Source: UBA1731 sp045595285
GTDB lineage: Bacteria > Verrucomicrobiota > Kiritimatiellia > RFP12 > UBA1067
DNA length: 64,000 nucleotides
Assembly: GCA_045595285.1 (NCBI GenBank)
Contig: JAZOAC010000166.1
Coordinates: forward strand, 1-64,000
Reading direction: 5' to 3'
Shown here piece by piece: positions 51,244 to 61,500 of the stretch. Under the pieces are notes generated by a model, which was given only the letters and a program-made list of their open reading frames with translations, did no database searches and was not told the origin of the DNA. Position 1 is the stretch's first letter. Every line of letters begins with the position of its first letter. Made by a program: the position numbers and the translations under genes.

Positions 51244-52011
51244 ATGAAGTATGATATCTGCAGTTTTGAGAATCGCGTAGCGGTTGTAACGGGTGCAGGC
51301 GGGAATATCGGTCTTGCGGTTTGTCGTCAGCTTGCCGGATATGGAGTGCGTATTGCCGCTTGCGACGTGGATGCAAAAATTGTCGAGGAACGCATTGCCG
51401 ATTTGAAGGCCGCCGGAGCGGATATTCGGGCCTATTCGATGGACGTTCTCTCGCGCAAGGCGGTTTTCGATGCGATTGCCGCCATTCTTTCCGACTTCGG
51501 CAAGATTGACATCATGATCAACAATGCGGGCGTATGGAACCACCGCGACGTTATCGGCCGTCAGCGTTTTGAGGAGATGGATCCTGCCGAATGGAAACGG
51601 TTGCTGAAGATCGATCTTGACGGTGTGTTCCACTGCTGCCAGGCGATTCTGCCGCACATGATTGAACGCGGCTACGGTCGCATAATCAACACCACATCCA
51701 TCGCCGGCGAAGTGGGGCTGCCGGGCTATGCCGATTACGCCGCCGCCAAGGCGGGACTCATCATGTTCACGAAAACGCTGGCGATGGAAAATGCCAAGAA
51801 GGGCATCACCGTCAACTGCGTGTCTCCGGGAATGGTCGCCCGCGGCGAAATCGTGCCGGAACCGGGAACATGGATCGGCCGCAAGGGTGGTGCGGACGAA
51901 ATGGCGCGTGCGATGGTGTTTCTTGCCGCCGATGAGTCCGGATTCATGACGGGTGTCGATATTCCGGTTGACGGCGGGCGCATCCTCGGTCCTCACAATT
52001 GCGATATGTAA
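51244..52011 (+). CDS. Short-chain dehydrogenase/reductase
   Basis: A 255-residue classical SDR: cofactor motif VVTGAGGNIGLAVCRQL, NNAGVWN, catalytic Ser in IINTTSIAGEVG, YADYAAAKA with the Tyr-x-x-x-Lys pair, and a C-terminal IPVDGGRI. The Asp after beta-2 (ACDVDAK) suggests NAD(H) preference. In this operon it probably oxidises or reduces an imported sugar or sugar acid. The ribosome site is weak (AATAGGAACG). Confidence 0.92.
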   Translation: MKYDICSFENRVAVVTGAGGNIGLAVCRQLAGYGVRIAACDVDAKIVEERIADLKAAGADIRAYSMDVLSRKAVFDAIAAILSDFGKIDIMINNAGVWNHRDVIGRQRFEEMDPAEWKRLLKIDLDGVFHCCQAILPHMIERGYGRIINTTSIAGEVGLPGYADYAAAKAGLIMFTKTLAMENAKKGITVNCVSPGMVARGEIVPEPGTWIGRKGGADEMARAMVFLAADESGFMTGVDIPVDGGRILGPHNCDM

Positions 52012-52020
52012 AGGCTGTTT

Positions 52021-53055
52021 ATGACGTTTCTGTTTGCCAGTTTTCTGTTTGCTGCAAGTGCGGTAAGAGGTCCGATGCCGATTCTTTCAACGCCGTATTT
52101 CGAGGATGGTGCGATAGATTATGAATCGCTTGCCGCTCAGACAAAGTACGTGGCAAAATGGTGCCCTGGCGTAATCTGGGGTCAGTCGAACGATTCTGTC
52201 GACTTGGTAACGCACGAAGAGCGGCTTAAAGCCTTCGATACGTGCGCGAAAGCCGTCGCCGGAACATCCGCCGTGCTTGCGCTCGGAGCGAACGGTACGA
52301 ACGTTGTTCATTTGATCGATCTCGTCCGTGCAATCGAGGATACGGCAGAGCGCCACCCGACGGCAAAGATTGTCATTATTTCGCGTCCGACAAATGATGC
52401 CAGAAGCGAGGCGGATATCGAGAAGGGCTGGGAGGCGATAGCTCCTATCGCGAAGCGTCCGGTCATATTCCAGACGCACGGCGCCAAACATGTGCCTGAG
52501 CCGTCGGTCGAGCTGATGGTCCGCCTTGCAAAGCGCTATCCCAAGGTTTTCGGCTGGATCAAGGAAGAGTCCGCAGGAGACAATGCGAATGTGCGTATGG
52601 TTCAGGAGAACGCCGCCAAGCCCGCAATCAAGACGGTCCTGAGCGGATGGGGAGGCTGGCAGTGGCTCTGTCAGCTCCGTCAGTGCGGCAGTGAAGGGCT
52701 CATAACCGAACGTGCGGCGTATGCGCCAATCCTCGGAACGATCTGGCGTCTTTACGAATCGGGCGAGCGCGGTTCGCGTCTGGCGCAGGCTTACGCCATG
52801 TACCGGCTGCTCATAGATCAGCGGAATTTCCCGGCGGGACTCCGCGGCTATTCTCTTTACATGCTCAAGAAAGAGGGATTGTGCCGTTCGCTCGTTTCCC
52901 GGCAGTATCTGCACCGGGAAGTGACGGAAGGCGGCACGTTCGGCTGGGGTGACGGATATAAGCTTGAAACGGTCACGCTCACTGACCGCCAGAAAGCCGA
53001 ACTGGACGCTTTACATGCCGACATGATGGAATTTGTGAAGCAGGCAGTGCCGTGA
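52021..53055 (+). CDS. DapA/NanA-superfamily aldolase-like protein with atypical active site
   Basis: A 344-residue TIM-barrel protein of the dihydrodipicolinate synthase family: GPMPILSTPYFEDGAIDYES at the start and the Schiff-base lysine in FGWIKEESAGDN. Two normally conserved sites differ: the GTTGE loop reads WGQSNDSVD, and the YNxPG tyrosine segment reads IFQTHG. The N-terminus (FLFASFLFAASAVRG) looks like a signal peptide, unusual for this cytosolic family. A keto-sugar-acid lyase acting after the SDR is plausible, but catalysis may have changed. It lies nine bases after the SDR gene. Confidence 0.78.
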   Translation: MTFLFASFLFAASAVRGPMPILSTPYFEDGAIDYESLAAQTKYVAKWCPGVIWGQSNDSVDLVTHEERLKAFDTCAKAVAGTSAVLALGANGTNVVHLIDLVRAIEDTAERHPTAKIVIISRPTNDARSEADIEKGWEAIAPIAKRPVIFQTHGAKHVPEPSVELMVRLAKRYPKVFGWIKEESAGDNANVRMVQENAAKPAIKTVLSGWGGWQWLCQLRQCGSEGLITERAAYAPILGTIWRLYESGERGSRLAQAYAMYRLLIDQRNFPAGLRGYSLYMLKKEGLCRSLVSRQYLHREVTEGGTFGWGDGYKLETVTLTDRQKAELDALHADMMEFVKQAVP

Positions 53056-53093
53056 TTGACAGGCGTTGATTCGCTCATTTTTTCGGGGATCTG

Positions 53094-53300
53094 TTACCCG
53101 GTTGTATTGCGCCGCTGGCGCGACCACGAAAACTGGGGCGGTGACGGATCGCGCAACTGCGCGATTGAAACGTCGCAGTCCGCCCTCACCCTGAGGCTGT
53201 GCCTCGGTGGTGCATCCATCTCCGTTTCACCCTTGCGGGTATCGTCACTCGCCGCAGACACGAAGCGGCTCTTCGAGCCGTCACTAAAAAACACGAAAAA
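53094..53300. repeat. REP-like palindromic element 1 and flanking repetitive sequence
   Basis: TGCGCCGCTGGCGCGACCAC (53108 on) is the reverse counterpart of the element at 53878-53924, sharing GGTTGTATTGCGCC and CGTGGTCGCG arms. The following sequence to 53300 is GC-rich with short inverted pairs (CGGCTCTTCGAGCCG near 53267). No gene is supported. Confidence 0.65.
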
Positions 53301-53312
53301 TTAGAAGCACAA

Positions 53313-53693
53313 TCAATTTGCTAAGCGAAGGATTTCGACTTTGGGATATGCTCTAAAATTTATCAGTAGCCCAAGATTCATGCCGGTGATCCTGAGGTAA
53401 TTAAGCAATTGTCCCTTGTGTTCATTATTGATTTGTTCAACAGTTTTTAATTCAAGGATGATTTTATCATAACAGATAATATCGGGAATGTATGTTTTTT
53501 CAATAGGCTCTCCCTTGTAGTAGATTTTCAACTCCTTTTTAGTATCAAAAGGGATTCCGCGTAAAGATAATTCTCGCTCAAGGCATTGTTGATACACCTC
53601 TTCATGCCAGGCATTTCCCATTTCTTTGTAAACGGCAAAGATGGCACCTTGAATCTTATAAACTTCAGCGAGGTGTAAAAGATGTTCTTTCAT
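53313..53693 (-). CDS. GxxExxY protein (PD-(D/E)xK-like)
   Basis: A 126-residue protein of the GxxExxY family: MGNAWHEEVYQQCLERELSL carries the name motif (GNAWHEEVY), followed by KIYYKGEPIEKTYIPDIIC and IILELKTVEQINNEHKGQ, where D and ExK fit a PD-(D/E)xK nuclease core. Function is unproven; members are frequent in Bacteroidetes and PVC genomes, often beside mobile sequence. It is flanked by inverted REP-like elements and is AT-rich against its GC-rich surroundings, suggesting transfer. Confidence 0.85.
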   Translation of the reverse strand: MKEHLLHLAEVYKIQGAIFAVYKEMGNAWHEEVYQQCLERELSLRGIPFDTKKELKIYYKGEPIEKTYIPDIICYDKIILELKTVEQINNEHKGQLLNYLRITGMNLGLLINFRAYPKVEILRLAN

Positions 53694-54062
53694 GCAAATA
53701 TTGTAGCAAATCCTAAACCCTTTCGTGTAATTTCGTGACGGCGGAGCCGTTTCGTGTCCGGTGCGGCGGCTTGTACCCGATAGGGTGGATCGGAGGAAGC
53801 CTCGCGGCGAGACTTAAGTCTCAAGCCGCAAGAGGCTCCCGACGATTCAATCGCGATTCATCGCGATTAAGCCGCTCACCGGTTTTCGTGGTCGCGCCGC
53901 TGGCGCAATGTACAACTGAGTAACCGATTACAATGACTTGTCCTTGGAATTCTGTAGGAACACCAATTGTATGTGCGGTGATGCAAGTTTTGCAAAGGGG
54001 TGATATCGTATGTTGCGGAGATTATGTGGTATAATATACGCAAATTTTGCGGAGATTATATT
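53694..54062. repeat. Intergenic region with hairpins and REP-like element 2
   Basis: 53800-53838 forms an imperfect hairpin (GCCTCGCGGCGAGACTTAAG against TCTCAAGCCGCAAGAGGC). TCGCGATT repeats at about 53850-53866. The REP-like element GTGGTCGCGCCGCTGGCGCA is at 53888. TGTGGTATAAT (hexamer 54030-54035) is the probable Fic promoter. Confidence 0.6.
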
Positions 54063-55193
54063 GTGCTATTTATACATCAACTTAAAGATTGGCCTTGTTT
54101 CAAATGGGATTCCACTAAGGTCGATGCGAAACTAGCAGAGGTTTCTTTTGAACTCGGAAGGTTTTCCGGGCGTCTCGGTGCCATTGGCTTTGAAATTCAG
54201 AAAGAGGCTGTTTGTGAGACGCTTGCCACAGAAATCTTGAATTCCTCTCAAATAGAGGGGGAAGTATTGAATCGTGATGATGTGCGCTCAAGTGTGGCAA
54301 AAAGGATGGAAATTGTGCTTTCAGATTCAAAGGGGAGAATTACGCATGAATCCGATTCGCGTGCAGAGATGATGCTTGATGCAACGCGTAATTGGAACCG
54401 GGATATGACTTTGGACCGGTTGTTTTCCTGGCATGCGGCATTATTCCCGACAGGATATTCGGGGCTTACGAAGATATCGGTGGGACGTTTTCGCGATGAT
54501 GCAGAAGGGGCGATGCGTGTAGTTTCTCGACGCGGCATGATGGAGCGTGTGCATTTTGTTGCTCCAGATGCTGCTTGTCTTGATGCTGAAATCGCAAAAT
54601 TGCTTCGTTTTGTCAACAATACAGATACAACTGTTCCCTGGCTTGTTTCGGCGGCACTGGTGCATCTGTGGTTTTTGACTCTTCATCCGTTTGATGACGG
54701 GAATGGAAGGCTTGCACGGGCGCTTACGGAATATATGTTATCGAAAGGGGAGAAATCTTCCATGCGTTTCTATTCGCTTTCGGCGCAGATACAAAAGGAA
54801 AAGGAAGTTTACTACGAGGAAATAGAACGTGCCCAGCGCAATACGCTTGATGTGACAAGATGGGTGAAGTGGTTCTTGGATTGTCATTATCGAGCGGTTA
54901 AGTCCGCTGAAATGCGTCTTTCGACGATACTCGCCAAGGCGGATTTCTGGAGTAGGCATTTGTCGGATGTGATCAATGAAAATCAGAGGATGATGCTTAA
55001 CAGGCTGTTTGACGGATTTGTCGGCAATCTTACATCGTCCAAGTGGGCAAAGATATGCAAGGTTTCACAGGATACGGCCTCTCGTGAGATAAACGCGCTT
55101 GTGAGAAATCGTATTCTCCGGAAAGAAGGTAATGGCCGTTCTACGCATTACGTTCTTTCTGATTGTTATGCAGGTAATGGAATATGCGGGTAA
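54063..55193 (+). CDS. Fic-domain protein with N-terminal inhibitory motif (DUF4172-Fic-wHTH)
   Basis: A 376-residue protein. An N-terminal DUF4172-like part (LKDWPCFKWDSTKVDAKLAE) holds the inhibitory helix motif SSQIEGE whose Glu blocks ATP binding. The central Fic core has the active motif HPFDDGNGRLARAL, and a C-terminal winged helix follows. Fic enzymes transfer AMP to target proteins; this class is self-inhibited. The start is taken as GTG 54063, preceded by GGAG at good spacing, and the transcript begins at TGTGGTATAAT. It may be a housekeeping or toxin-like regulator. Confidence 0.88.
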   Translation: MLFIHQLKDWPCFKWDSTKVDAKLAEVSFELGRFSGRLGAIGFEIQKEAVCETLATEILNSSQIEGEVLNRDDVRSSVAKRMEIVLSDSKGRITHESDSRAEMMLDATRNWNRDMTLDRLFSWHAALFPTGYSGLTKISVGRFRDDAEGAMRVVSRRGMMERVHFVAPDAACLDAEIAKLLRFVNNTDTTVPWLVSAALVHLWFLTLHPFDDGNGRLARALTEYMLSKGEKSSMRFYSLSAQIQKEKEVYYEEIERAQRNTLDVTRWVKWFLDCHYRAVKSAEMRLSTILAKADFWSRHLSDVINENQRMMLNRLFDGFVGNLTSSKWAKICKVSQDTASREINALVRNRILRKEGNGRSTHYVLSDCYAGNGICG

Positions 55194-55260
55194 TAGCACT
55201 ATCAAATAGCAGGGATTGAAGCACATGACTATTTGCCAAGCCATTCTCAGAGCTTCGCTC

Positions 55261-55368
55261 ATCAGCAATTTCCAGTAAACATTCGTCCCTCCTGTCTCAC
55301 TTGTCAATCCCAGCGCGAAGCACATCAGCAATTCCCAGTAAACATTCGTCCCACCTGTCTCACCTGTC
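55261..55368. repeat. Two tandem 45-bp repeats (period 63 bp)
   Basis: 55261-55305 and 55324-55368 match with three differences (core CCAGTAAACATTCGTCCC), followed by TGTCCCAC-type short repeats to about 55380. They lie between the Fic gene and the glycosidase promoter. No gene is supported. Confidence 0.75.
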
Positions 55369-55433
55369 CCACTCGTCCCAAGAGCCATCACACTGTGCGA
55401 AGCTCTCATTCCTCATTACTCATTACCCCAAAC

Positions 55434-55470
55434 CTAAACCTTTTCCTGGTCGCGCCAACGGCGCAAATTA
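55434..55470. repeat. REP-like palindromic element 3
   Basis: CTGGTCGCGCCAACGGCGCA resembles elements 1 and 2 with a changed loop. It ends just before the regulatory element at 55473. Confidence 0.6.
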
Positions 55471-55472
55471 TG

Positions 55473-55540
55473 TTCGCAAATGCTACGATAATAAATGCGC
55501 GATATCTACTGTATGTTTTTGAGGATGTGATATACTTGCG
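55473..55540 (+). promoter_or_regulatory. Activator-type element and promoter of the glycosidase operon (copy B)
   Basis: 55473-55514 match 49902-49943 in 39 of 42 positions, and TATACT at 55531-55536 is the same 17-base distance downstream as TATAAT in copy A. Unlike copy A, a leader with AAGGGAG and AAAGGA precedes the ATG. Control by the same XylR-like protein is inferred. Confidence 0.7.
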
Positions 55541-55564
55541 CACATAAAGAAGGGAGAAAAAGGA

Positions 55565-57088
55565 ATGAAAGCAAAATATGCGCCAATAATCGGCTTGCTG
55601 GGATTGGCCGCGTCGGTTGCAATGGGGACTCCGCCGCTCATCAAGACGGGGCCTGACCGCAACGCAACCCAGCTTCAGGTGCAGTTGAAGAAGATCGGCT
55701 GCTTGCGTCCGAAAAGCGTGAAGGAGGTCGGAGACAGCAACTTCACCATCGACGGCGCTCCGGTCGATCGCGACTTCGTAGATTTCGACAAGTACCGCGA
55801 TTATCTTGAGCCGCTCGGAGTGAATAAGATCCGTATTCTTACCGGTTGGGCGAAGAGCGAGAAGGTGAAAGGCAAGATTGACGTCGCGTGGCTTGACCAT
55901 ATCGTAGATTGGTGCTTGGCGCACGACATTAATCCGCTTTTGGAGCTGAGCTACGGCAATCCCATCTATCCCGGCGCGGGCGGCGCCGGTCTTTCGGACG
56001 GTATCCCCAACACGCCGGAAGGACTGAAGGAATGGGATCGCTGGGTCGATTTCCTTGCGAACCACTTCAAAGGGCGTGTCAAGGAATGGGCTATGTGGAA
56101 CGAGCCTGATTTGCGTAACGGCAACAACTCACCGGCTGCGGTCGCAGCATTCAATATCCGCAGTGCGAAGATTCTCAAGAAGTATATGCCGGATTGCCGG
56201 ATTCACGGGCTTTCTCTTGCGAGTCCATTGCCTGAAAAATTGGAGGAGTTCATCAAACCGATGGGTGAAGACGTCAAACTCTTCGATACCTTCGTTTATC
56301 ATGGCTACTTGAGCAATCCCGACCGTACGTATTTCACCGATGCGGCACGTAAGGCGGTGATAGCCAAATACGCTCCCCATGCAAAGCTTCGCCAAGGCGA
56401 GAATGGCGCTCCGAGCGAATTCCTCGCCACCTTGGCGCTTTCGCGTAGACCGTGGAGCGAGTTGGGGCAGGCGAAGTATGATCTGCGCCGTGCTCTCGGC
56501 GATCTCGGACATGACTTGGAGTCGGGACTCTTCTGCATCGTCGACATAAACTACGCGCCGCCGACGTTTGAGGTGCCGTTCTGCAACCGCAAGGGTTATC
56601 TGCGGCTCAATTCCAGAAATGAAGTAATTCAGGTGAAACGCGCCTATTACGCAATCCAGAACATGATGTCGGTGTTCAACTCCAATCTTACGCGGGTTCC
56701 TGAAAAGAAGGTTTCGGTAACTGACCCGGCTGTAGCGCTTTTCGAATATCGTAGCCGCAAGGATGAGCCGCTCTTTGTATTTTGGGAAATCGGCAAGTTG
56801 ACATGCACGAAGCGTGAAGGCGGATCAAGAGTTGAGTACGATATTCTGCTTGATGAAGATCCCGAGAATGGCAAACCGGGCGATTCGCTGACAACGCGCG
56901 AGCATATCTTCGAATGGGACGGAAGGCTGCTCAAGGATCCGGTATGGGTTGATCTCGTCACCGGCTGGGTTTATGAGATTCCGACGGAGAATCAGATACG
57001 GCATGCAGACGGCATTACCTTTGTGCGGATACCCGTTTACGATTCTCCGTGTTTCGTGACGGAACGCGCCGCGCTTGACCTCCTTTAA
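55565..57088 (+). CDS. Secreted clan GH-A glycoside hydrolase (GH39/GH5-like)
   Basis: A 507-residue exported enzyme: signal peptide (YAPIIGLLGLAASVAMG) and a (beta/alpha)8 barrel. WAMWNEPDLRNGNN gives the acid/base Glu after Asn, and LRQGENGAPSEF places the likely nucleophile Glu at the end of strand 7. These are the clan A hallmarks. The next gene encodes an acetyl-xylan esterase-like protein and the presumed regulator is XylR-like, so a xyloside or related hemicellulose substrate is likely but unproven. Confidence 0.82.
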   Translation: MKAKYAPIIGLLGLAASVAMGTPPLIKTGPDRNATQLQVQLKKIGCLRPKSVKEVGDSNFTIDGAPVDRDFVDFDKYRDYLEPLGVNKIRILTGWAKSEKVKGKIDVAWLDHIVDWCLAHDINPLLELSYGNPIYPGAGGAGLSDGIPNTPEGLKEWDRWVDFLANHFKGRVKEWAMWNEPDLRNGNNSPAAVAAFNIRSAKILKKYMPDCRIHGLSLASPLPEKLEEFIKPMGEDVKLFDTFVYHGYLSNPDRTYFTDAARKAVIAKYAPHAKLRQGENGAPSEFLATLALSRRPWSELGQAKYDLRRALGDLGHDLESGLFCIVDINYAPPTFEVPFCNRKGYLRLNSRNEVIQVKRAYYAIQNMMSVFNSNLTRVPEKKVSVTDPAVALFEYRSRKDEPLFVFWEIGKLTCTKREGGSRVEYDILLDEDPENGKPGDSLTTREHIFEWDGRLLKDPVWVDLVTGWVYEIPTENQIRHADGITFVRIPVYDSPCFVTERAALDLL

Positions 57089-57112
57089 TCTGTTAATGAA
57101 AAACAAGAAATT

Positions 57113-58510
57113 ATGAACTGTCTGAAAATACGGAATTTGCTTTATTGCGCATTGGCTGTCATTCCGCTTGTCGGCGAGGCTGACCGTGGAGATATCCGGT
57201 CTCGTGCCGGCAAACAGGCCGTTAAGAATGTCCGTTCAGAAAACAGATCGTTTTCGATCTGGTGCGATGATCCCGATTCGCTTTACGAGTGCGGCGAAAC
57301 GGCCGTGTTCAATGTGCGTTCTTCGCTCACGAACGGAATTGCGCATGTGCGGCTGGATAATTTCGGCAGCAAGGTTCTGCGCGAGTTTGATGTCGATCTT
57401 TCCAAGACGCGCGATTTTACCGTGGAGGGCGGACGCGACATTCCCGGCTTCCTGCTTTTGACCGTAACCAGCGGGAAGACTGTCAAGCGCTGGGGCGCGG
57501 CGTTCTCACCCGAAAAGATTACCGGCGGCGCTCCTTGCCCGGCGGATTTCACGGAGTTCTGGCGCGATGCCGTTCTTGATTACGACCGGAAGGTGCGCGA
57601 GGATGTGAAGCTGGAGCGCATCGATTCGCTCGCCACGAACGGTTGCGACGTCTACATGCTTTCGCTCAGCGATCCGAGGGGACGCAAGGTGTATGGTTTT
57701 CTTAAAAGGCCGAAAGGCACTCCCAGTTCCCCGTATCCGGTACGCGTGTTCGTGCCCGGCGGGGGACCTGCGGTCGGTATGCCGAAATGGAATTGCGGGG
57801 ATGAGTGTGTCGAACTGATGATGAACGTCCACTATTACCGTCCGGTGCCCGGCGAGGTCAAGCGTGGTAAAGTGCATACCGATTTGCAGGAAGAAGAAGA
57901 TGAATACTACAACAGGCTGTATCCGGCGAATCCGAAGCATTCCCGTCGCTATGCGGTTTTGGGTATTGCCGCAAGCCGAGAAGAGTATTTCTTCTACGGC
58001 GCCATTCTTGCGGCCAATCGGGCGGTGAATTGGTTGCGTAGCCAGAATTATGTCGATCCAAAAGAATTTTCGTATATGGGCGGCAGTCAGGGAGGCGGAA
58101 TGGGATTGGCGCTTGTGGCGATAAACGGAAAGTTCAAAAAGGCTCTGTTCGGAGTACCTGCGATCACCGCCCATCTGTGTCACCTGATTGACGGCCGTGA
58201 AGCCGGATGGCCGCGTCTTGTCGAGTCTCAAAAGCCGGAGAATCAGGCCGCCGCCATCCGCAACGCGCCATACTTTGATGGTGTGAATTTCGCATCCATG
58301 ATTACCTGTCCGGCCGTGTTTTCCGTGGGATATACGGATGTCATTTCTCCGCCGCACGCCGGATACGCGGCTTTCAACGCCTGTCCGGCGAAAGACAAGG
58401 CGATGTTCGGCAGTGTCGGCTTCGGACACAGGATAAATCCGGACGATTCCGCGCGGATGCGGACATGGTTTGAAAACTGTGGGCGGGGGTTGAAGAAGCC
58501 CTGCGATTGA
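57113..58510 (+). CDS. Acetyl-xylan esterase-like secreted alpha/beta hydrolase (CE7 type)
   Basis: A 465-residue protein with a signal peptide (LLYCALAVIPLVGEA), an N-terminal beta domain and an AXE1-type hydrolase (CPADFTEFWRDAVLDYDRKV; VYGFLKRPKGT). The nucleophile elbow is YMGGSQGGGMG, the Asp probably lies in VGYTDVISPP and the His in GFGHRI. It removes acetyl groups from polysaccharide or oligosaccharide, easing attack by the upstream glycosidase. It starts 24 bases after that gene. Confidence 0.85.
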   Translation: MNCLKIRNLLYCALAVIPLVGEADRGDIRSRAGKQAVKNVRSENRSFSIWCDDPDSLYECGETAVFNVRSSLTNGIAHVRLDNFGSKVLREFDVDLSKTRDFTVEGGRDIPGFLLLTVTSGKTVKRWGAAFSPEKITGGAPCPADFTEFWRDAVLDYDRKVREDVKLERIDSLATNGCDVYMLSLSDPRGRKVYGFLKRPKGTPSSPYPVRVFVPGGGPAVGMPKWNCGDECVELMMNVHYYRPVPGEVKRGKVHTDLQEEEDEYYNRLYPANPKHSRRYAVLGIAASREEYFFYGAILAANRAVNWLRSQNYVDPKEFSYMGGSQGGGMGLALVAINGKFKKALFGVPAITAHLCHLIDGREAGWPRLVESQKPENQAAAIRNAPYFDGVNFASMITCPAVFSVGYTDVISPPHAGYAAFNACPAKDKAMFGSVGFGHRINPDDSARMRTWFENCGRGLKKPCD

Positions 58511-58564
58511 AAACCTGTTGAATGCTTTTTAACATAACATATTCAAGAAAGGATGAAGTTTGAC

Positions 58565-61500
58565 ATGAATATCAAGTGCAGAATATTGGTGTTTGCCATT
58601 GTTGGAATGATGTCGGTTTTAGCAACCGCATCCGCACACAGCGCAGCAGGTCCTCTCAAGGCGGACGGCGTCGGCGCAGTGAAAAATTATGCTGAAACTT
58701 TTTTCCCTACGGATGTCAATGTCAGGGATTTCGGCGCAAAAGGCGATGGCGTGTCAGATGATACGGCGGCAATTCAGGCGGCGGCTGAAGCCGCCTTCAA
58801 TCGCGCCGATAAAATGAGAGTGAGTATCTGCTGGCGTAACTATAGTCGCGCAACCCGAAAAGACACACCGATGCCCCGCCTTGTGTTTCCCCAAGGCACA
58901 TATCGGATTACAGGTCCCGTGTTCTTCCGTGGACGCGCCCAGTTGTACGGTTTGGGCAATCCTGTCATAAGGGCATCATCGTCGGACATGGATATGTTTG
59001 TGTTCCACTATTCGGTTCGGCATTATGTCCAGGGCCTGACAATGGAAGGCGGCAGACATCAGTTTTTGGTGGAGACTTACAATATCGATTCGGCGAACTT
59101 CACAGCCCGGGACTGCACATTCCGTCGCTCTTCCGCCGCCGCTGTGGACTCCCACAATTGGCGGCTTGCGTCGGTCAAAAGAAAGGAAGTGAAAAAGAAA
59201 AACGGCCGCGTCGGCACATATATGCCGAATCCATCCGGATCCGGATTCGTGCGTGATCCCAGACGGAATTCGTCCAGCGTTGTGCCTTATAATAATTCCA
59301 CTCTCATAACCGTTGAACGGTGCCGCTTTGAGGATTGTGCTATGGTGGCGGACATTACTCCGGACGGAGCCGTTTTACGTGATCTGTCGGTTGAGACATC
59401 GGTTTCCACGGAATGTCTGTTTCAGTTTGCGGGCAATATTCACGTATACGGGCTTTCGGTCTCGGTCAAACGTCCTGCCGGGGCGAAGGATTTTGCGATT
59501 GTTGATTTTCAACGAGGGCACGGTCTAATAGAGAATTCCAGATTTGAATCTGCCGACGGAGCGGGGGTTTGCCTTGTGCGCTCCAGCTCCGTACCTAAGC
59601 CGCTTTCCACACCGTCATCGATTATCTTGAGAAATCTTGATGTGGCTTGCGGCGGATGTCCAGAAGGAGCTATCGTCAGTTGCCGACATAGTACAACGCC
59701 GGAGATTATTGCCGTAACGGATGTTAGAGATGCGACAGGTAAGACTGTTAAGGCAGTCGCTTTTGAAGGTGGAATCACCGCAGAGGATTATGATAGGCTT
59801 CTTCTTTTAAAGACTGTCGGTTCTGAATATTCCTATGCCTTGTCACTGGGTCGCAACTCTTCTAATATAGACTGTTCACTGCCGGAAGTTGCAGAACGTT
59901 TTCGAGAAGATGTTATTGGTGTGCCGCATGCGACTCCAAGTCTTAAGGTTCCTGTCTCCGGTGAAGGTCGCATTTTGTGGGGAGGAGATTATGGTCTTGC
60001 CGTTGAATCCTCTGGCGATGACACAGAAGGAATGCAGCGTCTGTTTGACGAGGCAGCACGATACCCGGGCTGTGTTGCGGTGTTACCGCCCCGTTGCTTT
60101 ACTCTCAAAGATAGCGTTACCCTGTCAGGCAGATTTACCGTGCGGGCGGCCGGTGCGGCAATAGTGACAACAAAGGATGACAACCTTGCGCTTTTCCGTA
60201 TCGCGGACGGTTCTGATGTGACATTTGAACATGTGTTTTTCGTGGGAGGCGCCAATCATGTGGTCTGTGCTGCAGATAGAGAAACACGTGTTGCGCTAGA
60301 CTGTTGCCATTCATACGATGCGGCGAGGTCGGCATACGTTATGCGCTCGCCCAAAGCAAAGGATGTAATCAAGTTTACGATGAACGGAGGTGTGTCCATC
60401 GCTCCAATGTTGTACGATGGTAATGCCGATGCCGTGATTTCCGATACATGGCTATATGTGACGGCACCTGAGCCGCCGGGGGTTATGTTTAGGTCTGCCG
60501 TAGCCCTTGTCAATGAAGGGAAAATGCTTTACCAAGATGTTTTGGGCTGTCCTGGTCTGTTTGAGAGTGTAAAAAGGGAGGGTCTGTACGATGAACTTAT
60601 GAAATATATGGCTGGGCAGACGATAGATTTCCGATGGGTTGACAACAAAGGCGGCGAATTTCATTCCGTCCACTCGCGTTTCGGCGGAGAGTTCGGTGGT
60701 TTTACGCTTGCGTATAACAGTGAAGGCGGCAAAGTGCAGATAGAAGGAAGCCTGGCCTGTATCCAATTCCCTTTTATGCGCAGGACTCCTGTGTACAGCG
60801 ATAAATCGGATGCGGATGTCAGGATGTTCGGCGTCACCTTCAAAATCACGGAGGCGATGCATAACGGAGATGTTCTTCTTCAGTACAGGAGTGCCGATGG
60901 AACGGTGAAAGCGATGCCGAAGCAGACGTTGTGTTGCGTTCTTCCTCGTCCTGCCAAGAGACCTGCCGATTCCTGCGGTTTCGACAGACAGATCGCTCTC
61001 GACAGATTTCCCGGTTGCGAAATATCGGCCTCATGCTCTCTGGATGAGCTGGTGTCCGGGCGCGGTGAAGATGAACACTACAGGCCGTGCGAGACCTCGG
61101 CAGGTGACGTGAAGCTGCAATCTGAATGTATTCGTCGCGCAGGTCAGGATGCTTGGGATGCACGGGCTTCCGTCTCAAACCTTTCCGCGCGTCCGCGTTT
61201 TCTGCGTCTTGTATTCCGTGCAAAGGTGCCGAGTCCGGGCTACAGGTTCTGGAACGGATACCTTAACCAGTCCGAAACCGCCGAGAAGTTGCAGGAGCAG
61301 ATGGATTATCTTCGCATGGGACTGTTTCCGGCGATTGCGGCGATAGGCAAGGATAGATCACTGGTGTTGGGCATGGATCCGATGATGCTTGCGGCGCGTG
61401 TCGACACGTCATTGGTCAAGCAGGATGACAAGAAGTTTCTGCAGTTCGCGTTTCCTGTCTATCTTCCGCCGGGTGAGGGATTTTCCGCCAGCATGACATT

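Noticed and set aside
55065..55409. Antisense frame with repeated NVYW segments
   Set aside because: The repeat is explained by the two tandem 45-bp DNA repeats; no start signal.
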